From the NCBI RefSeq assembly GCF_003667575.1, contig NZ_RCUY01000005.1:434001-498000 (forward strand): 64,000 bases of DNA. The letters are read 5' to 3'. This DNA comes from Mycetocola lacteus (lineage in GTDB: Bacteria; Actinomycetota; Actinomycetes; Actinomycetales; Microbacteriaceae). The notes under the pieces are model-generated. The model saw only the letters and a program-made list of their open reading frames with translations. It was not told the origin of the DNA and did not search any database. Of the stretch, positions 40,651 to 49,870 are shown piece by piece. The position numbers and the translations under genes were made by a program. Position 1 is the stretch's first letter; each line of letters starts with the position of its first letter.

Positions 40651-43632
40651 TCAGTCTCGTCCCGTCAGTCCCCAGGCGTCTTCGCCGTCTTCGTCATCGG
40701 CGTTGACCACCGGATACCCCTCGAACTGCTTCTCGACCGGGTCATCCGCGTAGCGATCATCCACGGCGGGTGCCGCGGCGGTATGGGTGGGGGCATCGTC
40801 ATCCACCGGGCCCGGCAGCGGCAGGCCGACCGGAGCCGCGGCGGCCGGAGCGGCGGGTGCTGCGGGAGCCACCGGCGCGGCAGCGGCCGCGGGCGGCGGA
40901 GTCTCCCCGCGCAGCAGCGCCAGGGTTCCGGGCAGCTGCTCGGCGGTTACCAGGACGTCGCGGGCCTTGGATCCCTCCGAGGGTCCCACGATGTCACGGG
41001 ACTCCATCAGGTCCATCAGGCGACCGGCCTTGGCGAAGCCCACGCGGAGCTTGCGCTGCAGCATCGAGGTCGAACCAAACTGGGTACCGACCACGAGGGT
41101 GACGGCCTCACACAGCAGCTCGAGGTCGTCGCCGATATCCGCGTCGACCTCCTTCTTCTCGATCACAGCCTCGACGTCCTTGCGGTAGTCGGGACGCGCC
41201 TGGGCGGTGACGTGGTGCACCACCTTTTCGATCTCGTCCTCGTTGACCCAGGCACCCTGGACCCGCAGCGCCTTGGAGGCACCCATCGGCATGAACAGGG
41301 CGTCACCCTGGCCGATGAGCTTATCGGCACCGGGCTGGTCGAGGATCACGCGGGAGTCGGTCACCGAGGTCACCGCAAAGGCGAGACGCGAGGGCACGTT
41401 GGCCTTAATCAGACCGGTCACCACGTCCACCGACGGACGCTGGGTCGCCAACACCAGGTGGATACCGGAGGCACGCGCCAGCTGGGTGATCCGCACGATC
41501 GAGTCTTCCACGTCGCGCGGGGCCACCATCATCAGGTCGGCGAGCTCGTCCACCACCACCAGGAGGTACGGGTAGGGCTTGAGCACACGCTCGGACCCGG
41601 CGGGCAGCACGATCTCGCCGCCGAGGACCGCGCGGTTGAAGTCGTCGATGTGGCGGAAGCCGAAGCTTGCCAGATCGTCGTAGCGCATGTCCATTTCCTT
41701 GACGACCCACTGCAGCGCCTCGGCGGCCTTCTTGGCGTTGGTGATGATCGGGGTGATCAGGTGCGGGATGCCCGCATAGGGCGCCAGCTCCACGCGCTTG
41801 GGGTCGATCAGGACCATCCGGACCTCCTGCGGTGTGGCGCGCATCAGGAGGCTGGTGATCATCGAGTTCACAAACGAGGACTTACCCGAACCGGTGGATC
41901 CGGCCACCAGCAGGTGGGGCATCTTGGCGAGGTTCGCCACCACAAACCCACCGCCGACATCCTTGCCCACGCCGATGGTCATCGGGTGGGTGGCCTTGAC
42001 GTTCACCGGGGAGCGCAGCACGTCGCCGAGGGAGACGATCTCGCGGTCGGTGTTGGGGATCTCCACACCAATTGCCGACTTGCCGGGAATCGGGGCGAGG
42101 ATGCGCACCTCGTTGGAGGCCACCGCATAGGCGATATTGTTCTGCAACGCGGTGATCCGCTCAACCTTGACGCCGGGCCCCACCTCGATCTCGTACTGGG
42201 TCACCGTCGGGCCACGGCTAAAGCCGGTGACCTTGGCATCCACCTTGAACTGGGCGAACACCTCGGTGATCGCCGCGACAATCGCATCGTTGGCGGCCGA
42301 GCGCGCCTTGGGCGGGGTTCCCGCCGAGAGTGCCTGGGCCGAGGGCAGCTGATAGGGACCACTCTGGACATCGGGGATACCGCCGCGGGCGAGTTCCCCG
42401 GTATCCGAGCCGTCTCGGAGGGCAACCGAGGTGAGGTCCGGCAGGATTTCGGTCTGGTCGGTCGCATCGTCCTCGCGCAGCCCGCTCGAAGCACCGGCGG
42501 CGGCATAGCCGTCCAGGGCGGCCTCGGCGGCGGCGAGGTGGGCGATGGCCTCGGTCTGACCGGCGGTGTTATCGGGGACCGGTGCCACAACCTCGGGCTC
42601 CAGCGCGCTGTCAAAGCCACCGCGGGTGGTGCCGCCCAGCAGCTCGGTGAGCGCATCGGAATCGGCGGGGGCACTGGTCTCGGGGGCCTCCTCGCGCTTG
42701 GAGGAGTTGCGACGCCACCAGGGCAGCATGTTGGGATCGGCGATCGGATCGTCCTCGATGTCCGAGTCGCCGGCGGCTGAGGCCGAGGCGGTCGAGGCGT
42801 CGGCCTTCGCGCGCGGCTCGGTGTGCACATCGGCACCAAACAGCCAGCCGTAGAGTTCCTTGAGTCGCGAACCGATGCGGTTCGGCGGGGTCTTGGTGAT
42901 GATCAGCAGGCTGAGCGCCAGGACCAGCGAGAGCAAAATGCCCGAGCCGATCGGGGTCAGCAGGAAGGTCAGCGGACCGCCGATCATCCAGCCGATCAGG
43001 CCACCGGCCGCCGCCAGGGCGGGCAGGCCCTGGCTGGGATCGGGCAGCGAGGAGAAGGTGTGGCAGAGCCCGGTCACGGAGATCAGCGCGATGGACAGGC
43101 CGATGCCGATACGTCCGTTATCGTGCACCGAGCTGGGATTGCGGAACAGCCACAGCGCCAGCAGGATCAGGATCACCGGCATCGCGAAGGCCACCTGGCC
43201 CACCAGGCCGCCAAAGCTCCACGCGTTGAGGTTCTGGGCCACGGGGTTGTTCACGCCAAACCAGACCACCGCGGCACCGATCACCGCGAGCAGGAAGAAC
43301 AGGAACGGCACGCCATCCCGGCGCTCCTCGGGCTCCAGCTTTTCGCTGCCAAAGGCACGGAAGGCACCGCCAACAACGTGCGCAAGCGCCATCCAGGCCA
43401 CCGCGATCGGGTTGCGGGAGGACTCGGCGGGGAAGGCCACGGTGGGCGTCTGCGCGGTCTTGGACGCGCGCGAGGGCGTGACCTTGGTGGTCGCGGTCGC
43501 GGGTTTTGCCGCCGCACCCTTGCCAGATTTGGCCGAGGCGCCGGCGGAGGTGCGCGCACCACCGCTCCGCGCGGTGGCCGACGTGGGGGTCGACTTCTTG
43601 CGCGGTCCGGTGGGTGTGGAACGGGTAGCCAT
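40651..43632 (-). CDS. ftsK: DNA translocase FtsK
   Basis: Septal DNA pump that clears chromosome termini at division, 993 residues. The N-terminal basic Ala/Thr/Lys-rich tail is followed by four membrane spans ([16 protein letters not shown] to [16 protein letters not shown]), a 250-residue Pro/Ala/Glu linker, the motor with Walker [12 protein letters not shown] (about 577-587) and [11 protein letters not shown] Walker B, and the gamma winged helix ([39 protein letters not shown]). A long Ala/Pro stretch precedes the C-terminus. The start was set at the ATG preceded 7 nt upstream by TACCGT; an eight-residue longer GTG start is possible. Confidence 0.95.
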   Translation of the reverse strand: MATRSTPTGPRKKSTPTSATARSGGARTSAGASAKSGKGAAAKPATATTKVTPSRASKTAQTPTVAFPAESSRNPIAVAWMALAHVVGGAFRAFGSEKLEPEERRDGVPFLFFLLAVIGAAVVWFGVNNPVAQNLNAWSFGGLVGQVAFAMPVILILLALWLFRNPSSVHDNGRIGIGLSIALISVTGLCHTFSSLPDPSQGLPALAAAGGLIGWMIGGPLTFLLTPIGSGILLSLVLALSLLIITKTPPNRIGSRLKELYGWLFGADVHTEPRAKADASTASASAAGDSDIEDDPIADPNMLPWWRRNSSKREEAPETSAPADSDALTELLGGTTRGGFDSALEPEVVAPVPDNTAGQTEAIAHLAAAEAALDGYAAAGASSGLREDDATDQTEILPDLTSVALRDGSDTGELARGGIPDVQSGPYQLPSAQALSAGTPPKARSAANDAIVAAITEVFAQFKVDAKVTGFSRGPTVTQYEIEVGPGVKVERITALQNNIAYAVASNEVRILAPIPGKSAIGVEIPNTDREIVSLGDVLRSPVNVKATHPMTIGVGKDVGGGFVVANLAKMPHLLVAGSTGSGKSSFVNSMITSLLMRATPQEVRMVLIDPKRVELAPYAGIPHLITPIITNAKKAAEALQWVVKEMDMRYDDLASFGFRHIDDFNRAVLGGEIVLPAGSERVLKPYPYLLVVVDELADLMMVAPRDVEDSIVRITQLARASGIHLVLATQRPSVDVVTGLIKANVPSRLAFAVTSVTDSRVILDQPGADKLIGQGDALFMPMGASKALRVQGAWVNEDEIEKVVHHVTAQARPDYRKDVEAVIEKKEVDADIGDDLELLCEAVTLVVGTQFGSTSMLQRKLRVGFAKAGRLMDLMESRDIVGPSEGSKARDVLVTAEQLPGTLALLRGETPPPAAAAAPVAPAAPAAPAAAAPVGLPLPGPVDDDAPTHTAAAPAVDDRYADDPVEKQFEGYPVVNADDEDGEDAWGLTGRD

Positions 43633-43639
43633 GTTCTCT

Positions 43640-43645
43640 ACGGTA
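43640..43645 (-). promoter_or_regulatory. -10 box for leaderless ftsK
   Basis: TACCGT on the minus strand, 7 nt before the ATG; TAGAGAAC in between is a poor Shine-Dalgarno. Confidence 0.4.
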
Positions 43646-43679
43646 CTGCGCCCCACCGATTTTTTCCGGGATTGACGCG

Positions 43680-43729
43680 GAAATCCGCGGAATCACGCGG
43701 CGTTTCTTGCCGGGTGACCCGCGGATTTC
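43680..43729 (-). terminator. Inverted repeat after the MacB-like operon
   Basis: GAAATCCGCGG (43680-43690) and CCGCGGATTTC (43719-43729) are perfect 11-bp complements with a 28-nt loop, between the end of the exporter genes and the ftsK promoter. It may terminate the leftward transcript or act as an operator for ftsK. Confidence 0.5.
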
Positions 43730-43755
43730 GACGGGGAAATATCGGTGTAGCGGCG

Positions 43756-44997
43756 CTAGTAGCGCAGGGCGTCGATCACCTTCACCCGGGTCGCGATGAT
43801 CGCCGGAATGAGACCGGCCAGCGCCCCGACGATGGTCGCCGCGACCATGCCGGTCACCGCGGCCCCCACCGGGAAGGCCGGAGCCCCGGTGCCCACCGCG
43901 CCGCCGGTAAAGATCCCGTAGACGGCGGGGATGCGCATGATCAGGATCGCGATCATCACCCCGACAAATCCGGCCACCACCGTGGCGACCACGCTCTCCA
44001 TCATGACCGAGAAGAACACCCGGCCGGTGCTCGCCCCGAATGAGCGGCGCACGCCGATCTCGCGCACCCGCTGGCGCACCGAGACGATCGCGATGTTCAC
44101 CAGCCCCAGGGCACCGAGGATCAGGATAATCGCGCCGATCCCCAGCGAGAGCAGGCGGAAAACCACCGTGGGATCCTGGCTGGGGTCCATCCCACCCTGG
44201 TTGTTGTTATACACATTCACGCTGAAATCGGTGCCCAGGGCGGAACTCATCGACTGCTCGATGCGCTTGCCCAGCTCCTCACCGATGTCCTGCGGCACCC
44301 ACATCTGATACCGAATACCGCTCGCCGTACTCACCACATCCGTCTCCGACGCCACCTGGCGATAGGAGGATGTCAGCATCATGGCCTCGGGCATCATGCC
44401 CTCGAAGAGCGGACCGTCATACACACCGATGATCACCAGGCGCGCATTGCCCAGCCCCGGGCTCACGATGGTCGGGTGGGTTCGCAGGTCCGGGCTCCCG
44501 AGCGCCTGATGGAACGAGCGGCTCACCACGATCGCCGGTGCCAGCCGTTGGGAATCCCCGGGGGCGAACCAGCTGCCCTCGAGTATGCGTGTGTGCCGCA
44601 TCGTTGCGTACGGCTGATCAACGATTTGCAGGCTCACCTCCTGCGCACCATCGCTGAATCGCATGCGTGCGGTGGCGTTGGCCTCACGAGTGGCATAGCT
44701 CACGCCCGATCGATCCATCACCGCAAACCACGCGTCTTCGATCTGTTCTACCTGATCGAGGCGCAACTCCCCCTTGGGCATCGCGTTGAGATCCAGGGTG
44801 GTGGGACGCCCCATATAGGTTTCCATCTGTTCAACCACCGTGCGCTGGGCGACGTCGGCAAAGGCCATCGACACCGTCAGCGCGGTAACCGCCGCCGCAA
44901 CCCCCACCAGGGAGAGCAGGACCCGCCCACGGTGGACACGAACCTCCTGGGCGGCATCGGAGAAAGCTCCGACGATGCCCGCAAAAAAGCCGTTCAT
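43756..44997 (-). CDS. ABC transporter permease, MacB/FtsX type
   Basis: Membrane component of an export-type ABC system, 413 residues. One N-terminal span (RVLLSLVGVAAAVTALTVSMAFA), a large extracytoplasmic MacB-like domain (about 45-270), and three C-terminal spans with the FtsX hallmark LVNIAIVSVRQRVREIGVRRSFGAS. The start overlaps the ATPase stop by four bases. With the ATPase and an HlyD-like adaptor it forms a MacAB-like set; in Gram-positive bacteria such sets export peptides or lipids or sense cell-wall antibiotics. Substrate unknown. Confidence 0.9.
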   Translation of the reverse strand: MNGFFAGIVGAFSDAAQEVRVHRGRVLLSLVGVAAAVTALTVSMAFADVAQRTVVEQMETYMGRPTTLDLNAMPKGELRLDQVEQIEDAWFAVMDRSGVSYATREANATARMRFSDGAQEVSLQIVDQPYATMRHTRILEGSWFAPGDSQRLAPAIVVSRSFHQALGSPDLRTHPTIVSPGLGNARLVIIGVYDGPLFEGMMPEAMMLTSSYRQVASETDVVSTASGIRYQMWVPQDIGEELGKRIEQSMSSALGTDFSVNVYNNNQGGMDPSQDPTVVFRLLSLGIGAIILILGALGLVNIAIVSVRQRVREIGVRRSFGASTGRVFFSVMMESVVATVVAGFVGVMIAILIMRIPAVYGIFTGGAVGTGAPAFPVGAAVTGMVAATIVGALAGLIPAIIATRVKVIDALRY

Positions 44998-45782
44998 GCG
45001 TTCTCCTCCGTGGCCTGGGGTGCGCCGGGTGCTGCCGAGAGGGCCGGCGCCGTGGGAGGATCCGGGAGTACCGGTGCGGCGGGAACCGGAACCGGCACCA
45101 GGGTTTCCGAACGCAGCACACCGTAATCCAGGCGGAAGTGGCGGTCACTGCGCTCGGCGATGGCCGCGTCATGGGTGATGGTCACCAGTGATGCACCGTC
45201 CTCGCGGACGATCTCATCCATCAGGGCCATGACACTGTTTCCGGTTTCCAAATCCAGGGCACCGGTGGGCTCATCCGCGAGGATCAGCCGCGGGCGACGA
45301 ACCAGCGCGCGGGCGATGGCGACGCGCTGCTGCTCACCACCGGACAGGCTGCCGGGCAGCGAGGCGAGTCGATGCCCGAGACCCACCCGCTCCAGCATTT
45401 CCGAGGCGATGCGGGTGCGCCGCCAAAACTCGGTTCCGTGCGAGTACATCAGCGGCATCAACACGTTTTCCAGGGCCGTGCGTCCCTCCAGCAGGTTGAA
45501 CTGCTGAAACACGAAACCCACGTTGTCCCCGCGCAGCCGGTCCCGGCGACGCTGCGACAAACGGGACACATCCGCCCCGTCAAAGTGCAGGATTCCGGTT
45601 GTCGGATTGTCCAGCAGACCGAGGATGTTCAGCAGGGTGGACTTTCCCGATCCGGAACGTCCCACAATCGAGACCCGCTCCCCCGGGTTAACCGTGAGGC
45701 TCACATCGTGCAGGATCGGCAGGACCGTATCATCGGGCAGGCGCACCGCACGGGTGACCCGCTCCAGGTGCAGAAGACTCAC
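44994..45782 (-). CDS. ABC transporter ATP-binding protein, MacB/LolD type
   Basis: ATPase of 262 residues. Walker A GRSGSGKST near 40, NVGFVFQQFNLL Q-loop, signature LSGGEQQRVAIARALVRRP and Walker B LILADEPTGALD identify the LolD/MacB class that partners FtsX-type permeases. The last 40 residues are a Pro/Ala-rich tail. The GTG start shares its G with the TAG of the adaptor gene (TAGTG), and the stop overlaps the permease start, so the three genes are translated together. Confidence 0.93.
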   Translation of the reverse strand: MSLLHLERVTRAVRLPDDTVLPILHDVSLTVNPGERVSIVGRSGSGKSTLLNILGLLDNPTTGILHFDGADVSRLSQRRRDRLRGDNVGFVFQQFNLLEGRTALENVLMPLMYSHGTEFWRRTRIASEMLERVGLGHRLASLPGSLSGGEQQRVAIARALVRRPRLILADEPTGALDLETGNSVMALMDEIVREDGASLVTITHDAAIAERSDRHFRLDYGVLRSETLVPVPVPAAPVLPDPPTAPALSAAPGAPQATEENA

Positions 45783-46840
45783 TATCCCTCCTGCACGGAG
45801 GAGCAGACAACGCTACCATCGGGCTGTTCAATGCACTCCTCGCCGCCGCCGTTGCCACCACCCGGGTTGGTGGGGTCCTCCACCGGAATGAACTCCAGCA
45901 CGCTGTCACCCTCGGCGAGTCCCTCGGTGATCTGAACCTGACGTCCATCGTTGAGACCCAGCTTGACGTCACGCTTTTCCTGGGTGCCATCGGCGGTTAC
46001 GACCCAGACGGAGCCCCCCTGAGAGCTGCCCTTGACAGCGGTGACCGGCAGCAGCAGTGCGTTCTCGGCGGATCCGCCGGGCAGCATCAGCTTGCCGCCG
46101 AGACCGGCGAAGACGCGTACGTCACCGGGCACCGCGCAGCGCACGGTGGGACCGCCGGGGGTCGCACCCGAACCCGGGTTGTCCGGGGTGCTCGACTGTC
46201 CCTCCAGCGGGGTGATGATGCGCAGGGCGGTGCAGGTGAACTCATCCGGTCCACCGGTTACCGAGACGCGGGCCTCGGTGGGCTCCTCGGTCAGTCGGAA
46301 CCGCTGTGCGGGCTCGATCGTCGCGGTCACCGAGAAGGTGTCCGGCGCAACCTGGGCAACGGGATCTCCAATCGCGACAGCCTGACCCACCACCATCGGC
46401 AGCGAGCTCACGGTGCCCGCGGCGGGTGCGGTGACCTGGGCGGTGCGGTACTTGGCGGCAGGCGTGGTTGTGGTGGTGTTGCCCTCCGCGTCGGTGCGGA
46501 CGATCGGCTCCTGCTCGATCTCCTTCCGCAGCGTCGCGATGACCGCGCCGGCGGTAACCCGCGCACCCTCCTTGACGTGAAGTTCGGCCACCTCGCCCAC
46601 CAGGGTCGCCTTGGCGGCCACCGCGGGGTCGGCCACCACGGTGGCTGCCAGCTCGATCTGGTTGGCAATGTTCCCGGTGGTCACGCTGACAACCTGATCG
46701 TCGATGTTGCCGGTGGGCACCACAGCCTCGTTTCCGGCCTCCTGATCGGGGAAGAACGCGACCTTCACCAGGGCGATCGCGATCACCGCAAAGATGACAA
46801 TTCTCAGGCTCGGAAAAATCCAACGGCGCCAAACGCCCAT
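45782..46840 (-). CDS. HlyD/MacA-like adaptor subunit
   Basis: Membrane-anchored adaptor of 352 residues. An N-terminal span (WIFPSLRIVIFAVIAIALVKVAFF) leads to the lipoyl/barrel-sandwich halves (KATLVGEVAELHVKEGARVTAGAVIATL and VTAPAAGTVSSLPMVVGQAV) and a C-terminal beta-barrel. The coiled-coil hairpin seen in Gram-negative MacA is very short, fitting a cell without an outer membrane. The acidic, Gly-rich C-terminus has two Cys (EECIEQPDGSVVCSS). The ATG follows GAGGAG. First gene of the exporter operon. Confidence 0.88.
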   Translation of the reverse strand: MGVWRRWIFPSLRIVIFAVIAIALVKVAFFPDQEAGNEAVVPTGNIDDQVVSVTTGNIANQIELAATVVADPAVAAKATLVGEVAELHVKEGARVTAGAVIATLRKEIEQEPIVRTDAEGNTTTTTPAAKYRTAQVTAPAAGTVSSLPMVVGQAVAIGDPVAQVAPDTFSVTATIEPAQRFRLTEEPTEARVSVTGGPDEFTCTALRIITPLEGQSSTPDNPGSGATPGGPTVRCAVPGDVRVFAGLGGKLMLPGGSAENALLLPVTAVKGSSQGGSVWVVTADGTQEKRDVKLGLNDGRQVQITEGLAEGDSVLEFIPVEDPTNPGGGNGGGEECIEQPDGSVVCSSVQEG

Positions 46841-47011
46841 GGCAACTCCTCATAGATATGCCCCACACACCTGCGGGGAGACGGCCAGGCTTAATCTACG
46901 CGGCCGGTCTTTCCCCCATGGCATACCTGGTATTCATTGTCGAAAATAGCAGTGTCGCGCAGCGGATACGCAACGCCGCGCTGTCGCAATGGGACCCCCA
47001 AAACGCGGCAC

Positions 47012-47043
47012 GGGCGGGTATTCTCCGCAGAGAATACCCGCCC
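47012..47043 (-). terminator. Terminator after rnj
   Basis: A perfect 14-bp stem (47012-47025 with 47030-47043), 18 bp past the rnj stop; on the minus strand it is followed at some distance by TTTT. The 170 bp between it and the adaptor gene (46841-47011) should hold the exporter promoter; no clear match was found. Confidence 0.8.
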
Positions 47044-47061
47044 GTGGCGAGAAAGCCGGTG

Positions 47062-48750
47062 TTACTTCGCCGAACCGGCGTCGACCACCAGCGGGACGAT
47101 CATCGGTCGACGACGCAGCGAGGTTGCGACCCAGCGCCCGGTCGTGCGGCGCACGATCTGGCTCAGGGCGTGCGTGTCGCGGGTACCGTTGGAGAGGGCA
47201 TCGTTGAGCGCCTGAACCAGCTTGGGACGCACCTTGTCGAAGACGCGGGCGTCCTCGGCGAATCCGCGAGCGGAGATCTGCGGTCCGGAAAGGATCTTTC
47301 CGTTCTTCAGGTCCACGGCCACCACGATGGAGATGAAGCCCTCCTCGCCGAGCACGCGACGGTCATGCAGGTCGTCCTCGGTGATCTCGCCGACGGTCTT
47401 GCCGTCCACGTAGACAAACTTGAGGTCGAGCTGGCCGACCACCCGGGCGACTCCGTCGCGCAGGTCAACGACCGTGCCATCCTCACCGAGGATGGTGTTC
47501 TTCTCGGGCACACCGGTCTGGTTGGCCAGCTTGCCGTTGGCAAACAGGTGACGGTGCTCACCGTGAACGGGCAGCACGTTCTTGGGCTTGAGGATGTTGT
47601 AGCAGTACAGCAGCTCCCCGGCCGAGGCGTGACCCGAGACGTGCACGCGGGCGTTGCCCTTGTGGACGACGTTGGCACCGAGCTTGGTCAGCCCGTCGAT
47701 GATGCGGTAGACGGCGTTCTCGTTACCCGGGATCAGGCTCGAGGCCAGGATCACGGTGTCGCCCTCGCGCGGCTCGACCTGGTGGTCACGGTTGACCATG
47801 CGGCTGAGGACGGCCATCGGCTCGCCCTGCGAACCGGTGGACATGAAGACGATCTTGTTGTCCGGCACGCCGGCGGTCTTCTTGAAGTCGATCAGCACGC
47901 CATCCGGCACCTTGAGGTAACCGAGCTCGGCGGCGATGGTCATGTTACGCACCATCGAGCGACCCAGCAGAGCGACGCGACGGCCATTCTGGTGTGCGGC
48001 ATCCAGAACCTGCTGCACGCGGTGCACATGGCTCGAGAAGCTGGCCACAACCACCTTGCCGGGGGTCTTGGCCATGACCGAGGCGAGGACCGGACCGATC
48101 TCGCGCTCGGGCGAGGTGAAACCGGGAACCTCGGCGTTGGTGGAGTCGGGCAGGAACAGGTCCACACCCTCCTCACCCAGACGAGCGAAGGCACGGAGGT
48201 CGGTGATGCGGCCATCCAGCGGCAGCTGGTCCATCTTGAAGTCACCGGTCACCAGGACGTTACCGGCGACGGTGCGGATGAAGACCGCGAGGGCGTCGGG
48301 AATCGAGTGGTTGACCGCGACAAACTCCAGGCCGAACGGACCCAGCTTCTCGGTCTCACCCTCCTTGACGGTCAGGGTGTAGGGCTTGATCCGGTGTTCC
48401 TTGAGCTTCGCCTCAACCAGGGCGAGGGTCAGGCCGGAGCCGATCAGCGGGATGTCCTGACGCAGACGCAGCAGGTAGGGGACGGCACCGATGTGGTCCT
48501 CGTGGCCGTGGGTGAGCACAACGCCCACCACGTCCTGAAGACGGTCCTTGATCGGGCCAAAATCGGGCAGGATGACGTCAACACCGGGCTGGTGCTCCTC
48601 GGGGAAGAGCACGCCACAGTCGACGATCAGAAGCTTGCCATCGATTTCGAAGGTGGTCATGTTGCGACCGACCTCACCAAGTCCGCCGATCGGGGTGACC
48701 CGCAGGGTCCCCTTCTTGAGCTTCGGCGGGGTGTAGGCGGTTACGGGCAT
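47062..48750 (-). CDS. rnj: Ribonuclease J
   Basis: Metallo-beta-lactamase/beta-CASP nuclease with 5'-exo- and endonuclease activity in mRNA turnover and rRNA maturation, 562 residues. The zinc motif HGHEDHIGA is at 81-89 (His81, His83, Asp85, His86); LVTGDFKMDQ, SSHVHRVQQVLDAA and PVHGEHRHL are the later metal and CASP motifs. The N-terminal LRVTPIGGLGEVGRNMT is typical. ATG follows AAGGAGGG, a classical ribosome binding site. It is 73 bp downstream of dapA, the standard arrangement in Actinobacteria. Confidence 0.96.
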   Translation of the reverse strand: MPVTAYTPPKLKKGTLRVTPIGGLGEVGRNMTTFEIDGKLLIVDCGVLFPEEHQPGVDVILPDFGPIKDRLQDVVGVVLTHGHEDHIGAVPYLLRLRQDIPLIGSGLTLALVEAKLKEHRIKPYTLTVKEGETEKLGPFGLEFVAVNHSIPDALAVFIRTVAGNVLVTGDFKMDQLPLDGRITDLRAFARLGEEGVDLFLPDSTNAEVPGFTSPEREIGPVLASVMAKTPGKVVVASFSSHVHRVQQVLDAAHQNGRRVALLGRSMVRNMTIAAELGYLKVPDGVLIDFKKTAGVPDNKIVFMSTGSQGEPMAVLSRMVNRDHQVEPREGDTVILASSLIPGNENAVYRIIDGLTKLGANVVHKGNARVHVSGHASAGELLYCYNILKPKNVLPVHGEHRHLFANGKLANQTGVPEKNTILGEDGTVVDLRDGVARVVGQLDLKFVYVDGKTVGEITEDDLHDRRVLGEEGFISIVVAVDLKNGKILSGPQISARGFAEDARVFDKVRPKLVQALNDALSNGTRDTHALSQIVRRTTGRWVATSLRRRPMIVPLVVDAGSAK

Positions 48751-48823
48751 ACGCCCTCCTTATCGGGCAGCGGTGTTATTCCGCGGCCATGTTGTGTATT
48801 GCGATGCAGTGCAGCTTGGCGAA

Positions 48824-49801
48824 CTAGCGCGTCGTGCCGTGCACCTTCGGGAGTGCGCCACCGGCCGCAGCATTACGGTCGGGGCGGAAGTTGCTCAGGT
48901 CAACACCGGGAATGGTGCCCACCAGAGCGAGGTCGTCTTCGATCTTGGCGGCCTCGAAGTCTTCGGGGCCCACCAGGGGCAGGCGGACGCGGGCGCTGTC
49001 GATGCGTCCGAGTCCCTGCAGGATGTACTTGGCCGCAACGGTGCCGGGCACGTGGGTCATCACGGCGCGCACGAGCGGTTCCAGGCTCTTGTGTGCGGCG
49101 GTTGCGGTGGCCAGGTCGCCGGCGTTGACGGCATCGACGATCTGACGGTAGGGGGTGGCGGCGATGTTCGCGGTCACACCGATCAGGCCCGAGGCGCCGA
49201 TCGAGAGGTGCGGCAGCGCGTTGGCATCGTCTCCGGAGAAGTAGAGCAGGTCGGTCTGGTTCAGTACCCGGCTGACCTCGGAGAAGTCGCCCTTGGCGTC
49301 CTTGACGGCGAGGATGTTGGGGTGCTTGGCGGCCCGCAGGATCGTGTCATAGGTGATCTGGATGCCGGTACGGCCGGGAATGTCGTACAGGATAACCGGG
49401 AGGTCGGTGGCGTCGGCGATCATCCGGAAGTGGGTGAGCACACCGGCCTGGGTGGGCTTGTTGTAGTACGGGGTCACGATCATGACACCGTCTGCGCCGG
49501 CCTTCTCGCTGGCCTTGTAGAGCTCGATCGCGTGGGCGGTCTCGTTGGAGCCACCACCGGTGATGATCTTCGCGCGGCCGTTCGATACCGAGCGGGCAAC
49601 CTCCACCAGGCGCAGCTTCTCGGCGTCGGTCAGCGTGGAGGTCTCCCCCGTGGTGCCGGTGACCACGATGCCGTCGGCACCCGCGGTGATCACATCGTCG
49701 ATGTGCTTTTCGACACCGGGCCAGTCGACCTCACCGTCTGCGGTGAACGGGGTGACGAGCGCGACGAGGACCTGACCGAAGGGGTTTTCAACGTTAGACA
49801 C
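48824..49801 (-). CDS. dapA: 4-hydroxy-tetrahydrodipicolinate synthase
   Basis: First committed enzyme of the diaminopimelate/lysine branch, condensing pyruvate with aspartate semialdehyde; 325 residues. Schiff-base Lys167 (ILAVKDAKGD), Tyr139 (ILYDIPGRTG) and GTTGETSTL (49-57) are all present. The GTG at 49801 was chosen over a longer reading because TACTCT lies 6 nt upstream, the leaderless pattern seen in many neighbours, and residues before it are not conserved. It supplies the pathway of dapF. Confidence 0.95.
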   Translation of the reverse strand: MSNVENPFGQVLVALVTPFTADGEVDWPGVEKHIDDVITAGADGIVVTGTTGETSTLTDAEKLRLVEVARSVSNGRAKIITGGGSNETAHAIELYKASEKAGADGVMIVTPYYNKPTQAGVLTHFRMIADATDLPVILYDIPGRTGIQITYDTILRAAKHPNILAVKDAKGDFSEVSRVLNQTDLLYFSGDDANALPHLSIGASGLIGVTANIAATPYRQIVDAVNAGDLATATAAHKSLEPLVRAVMTHVPGTVAAKYILQGLGRIDSARVRLPLVGPEDFEAAKIEDDLALVGTIPGVDLSNFRPDRNAAAGGALPKVHGTTR

Positions 49802-49807
49802 CCCTCC

Positions 49808-49813
49808 AGAGTA
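49808..49813 (-). promoter_or_regulatory. -10 box for leaderless dapA
   Basis: TACTCT on the minus strand, 6 nt before the GTG. The intervening GGAGGG is too close to the start to be a normal Shine-Dalgarno. Confidence 0.5.
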
Positions 49814-49870
49814 CCGGCAACTGGGCGCTGTATGCACCATTGGCGACATACGTCGGCACGAATTACTCAG

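Noticed and set aside
46858-49128. Very long plus-strand reading frame opposite rnj and dapA
   Set aside because: It is the antisense of two clear genes; its composition (Gly/Asp/His/Val-rich) is what the complement of high-GC coding sequence gives.
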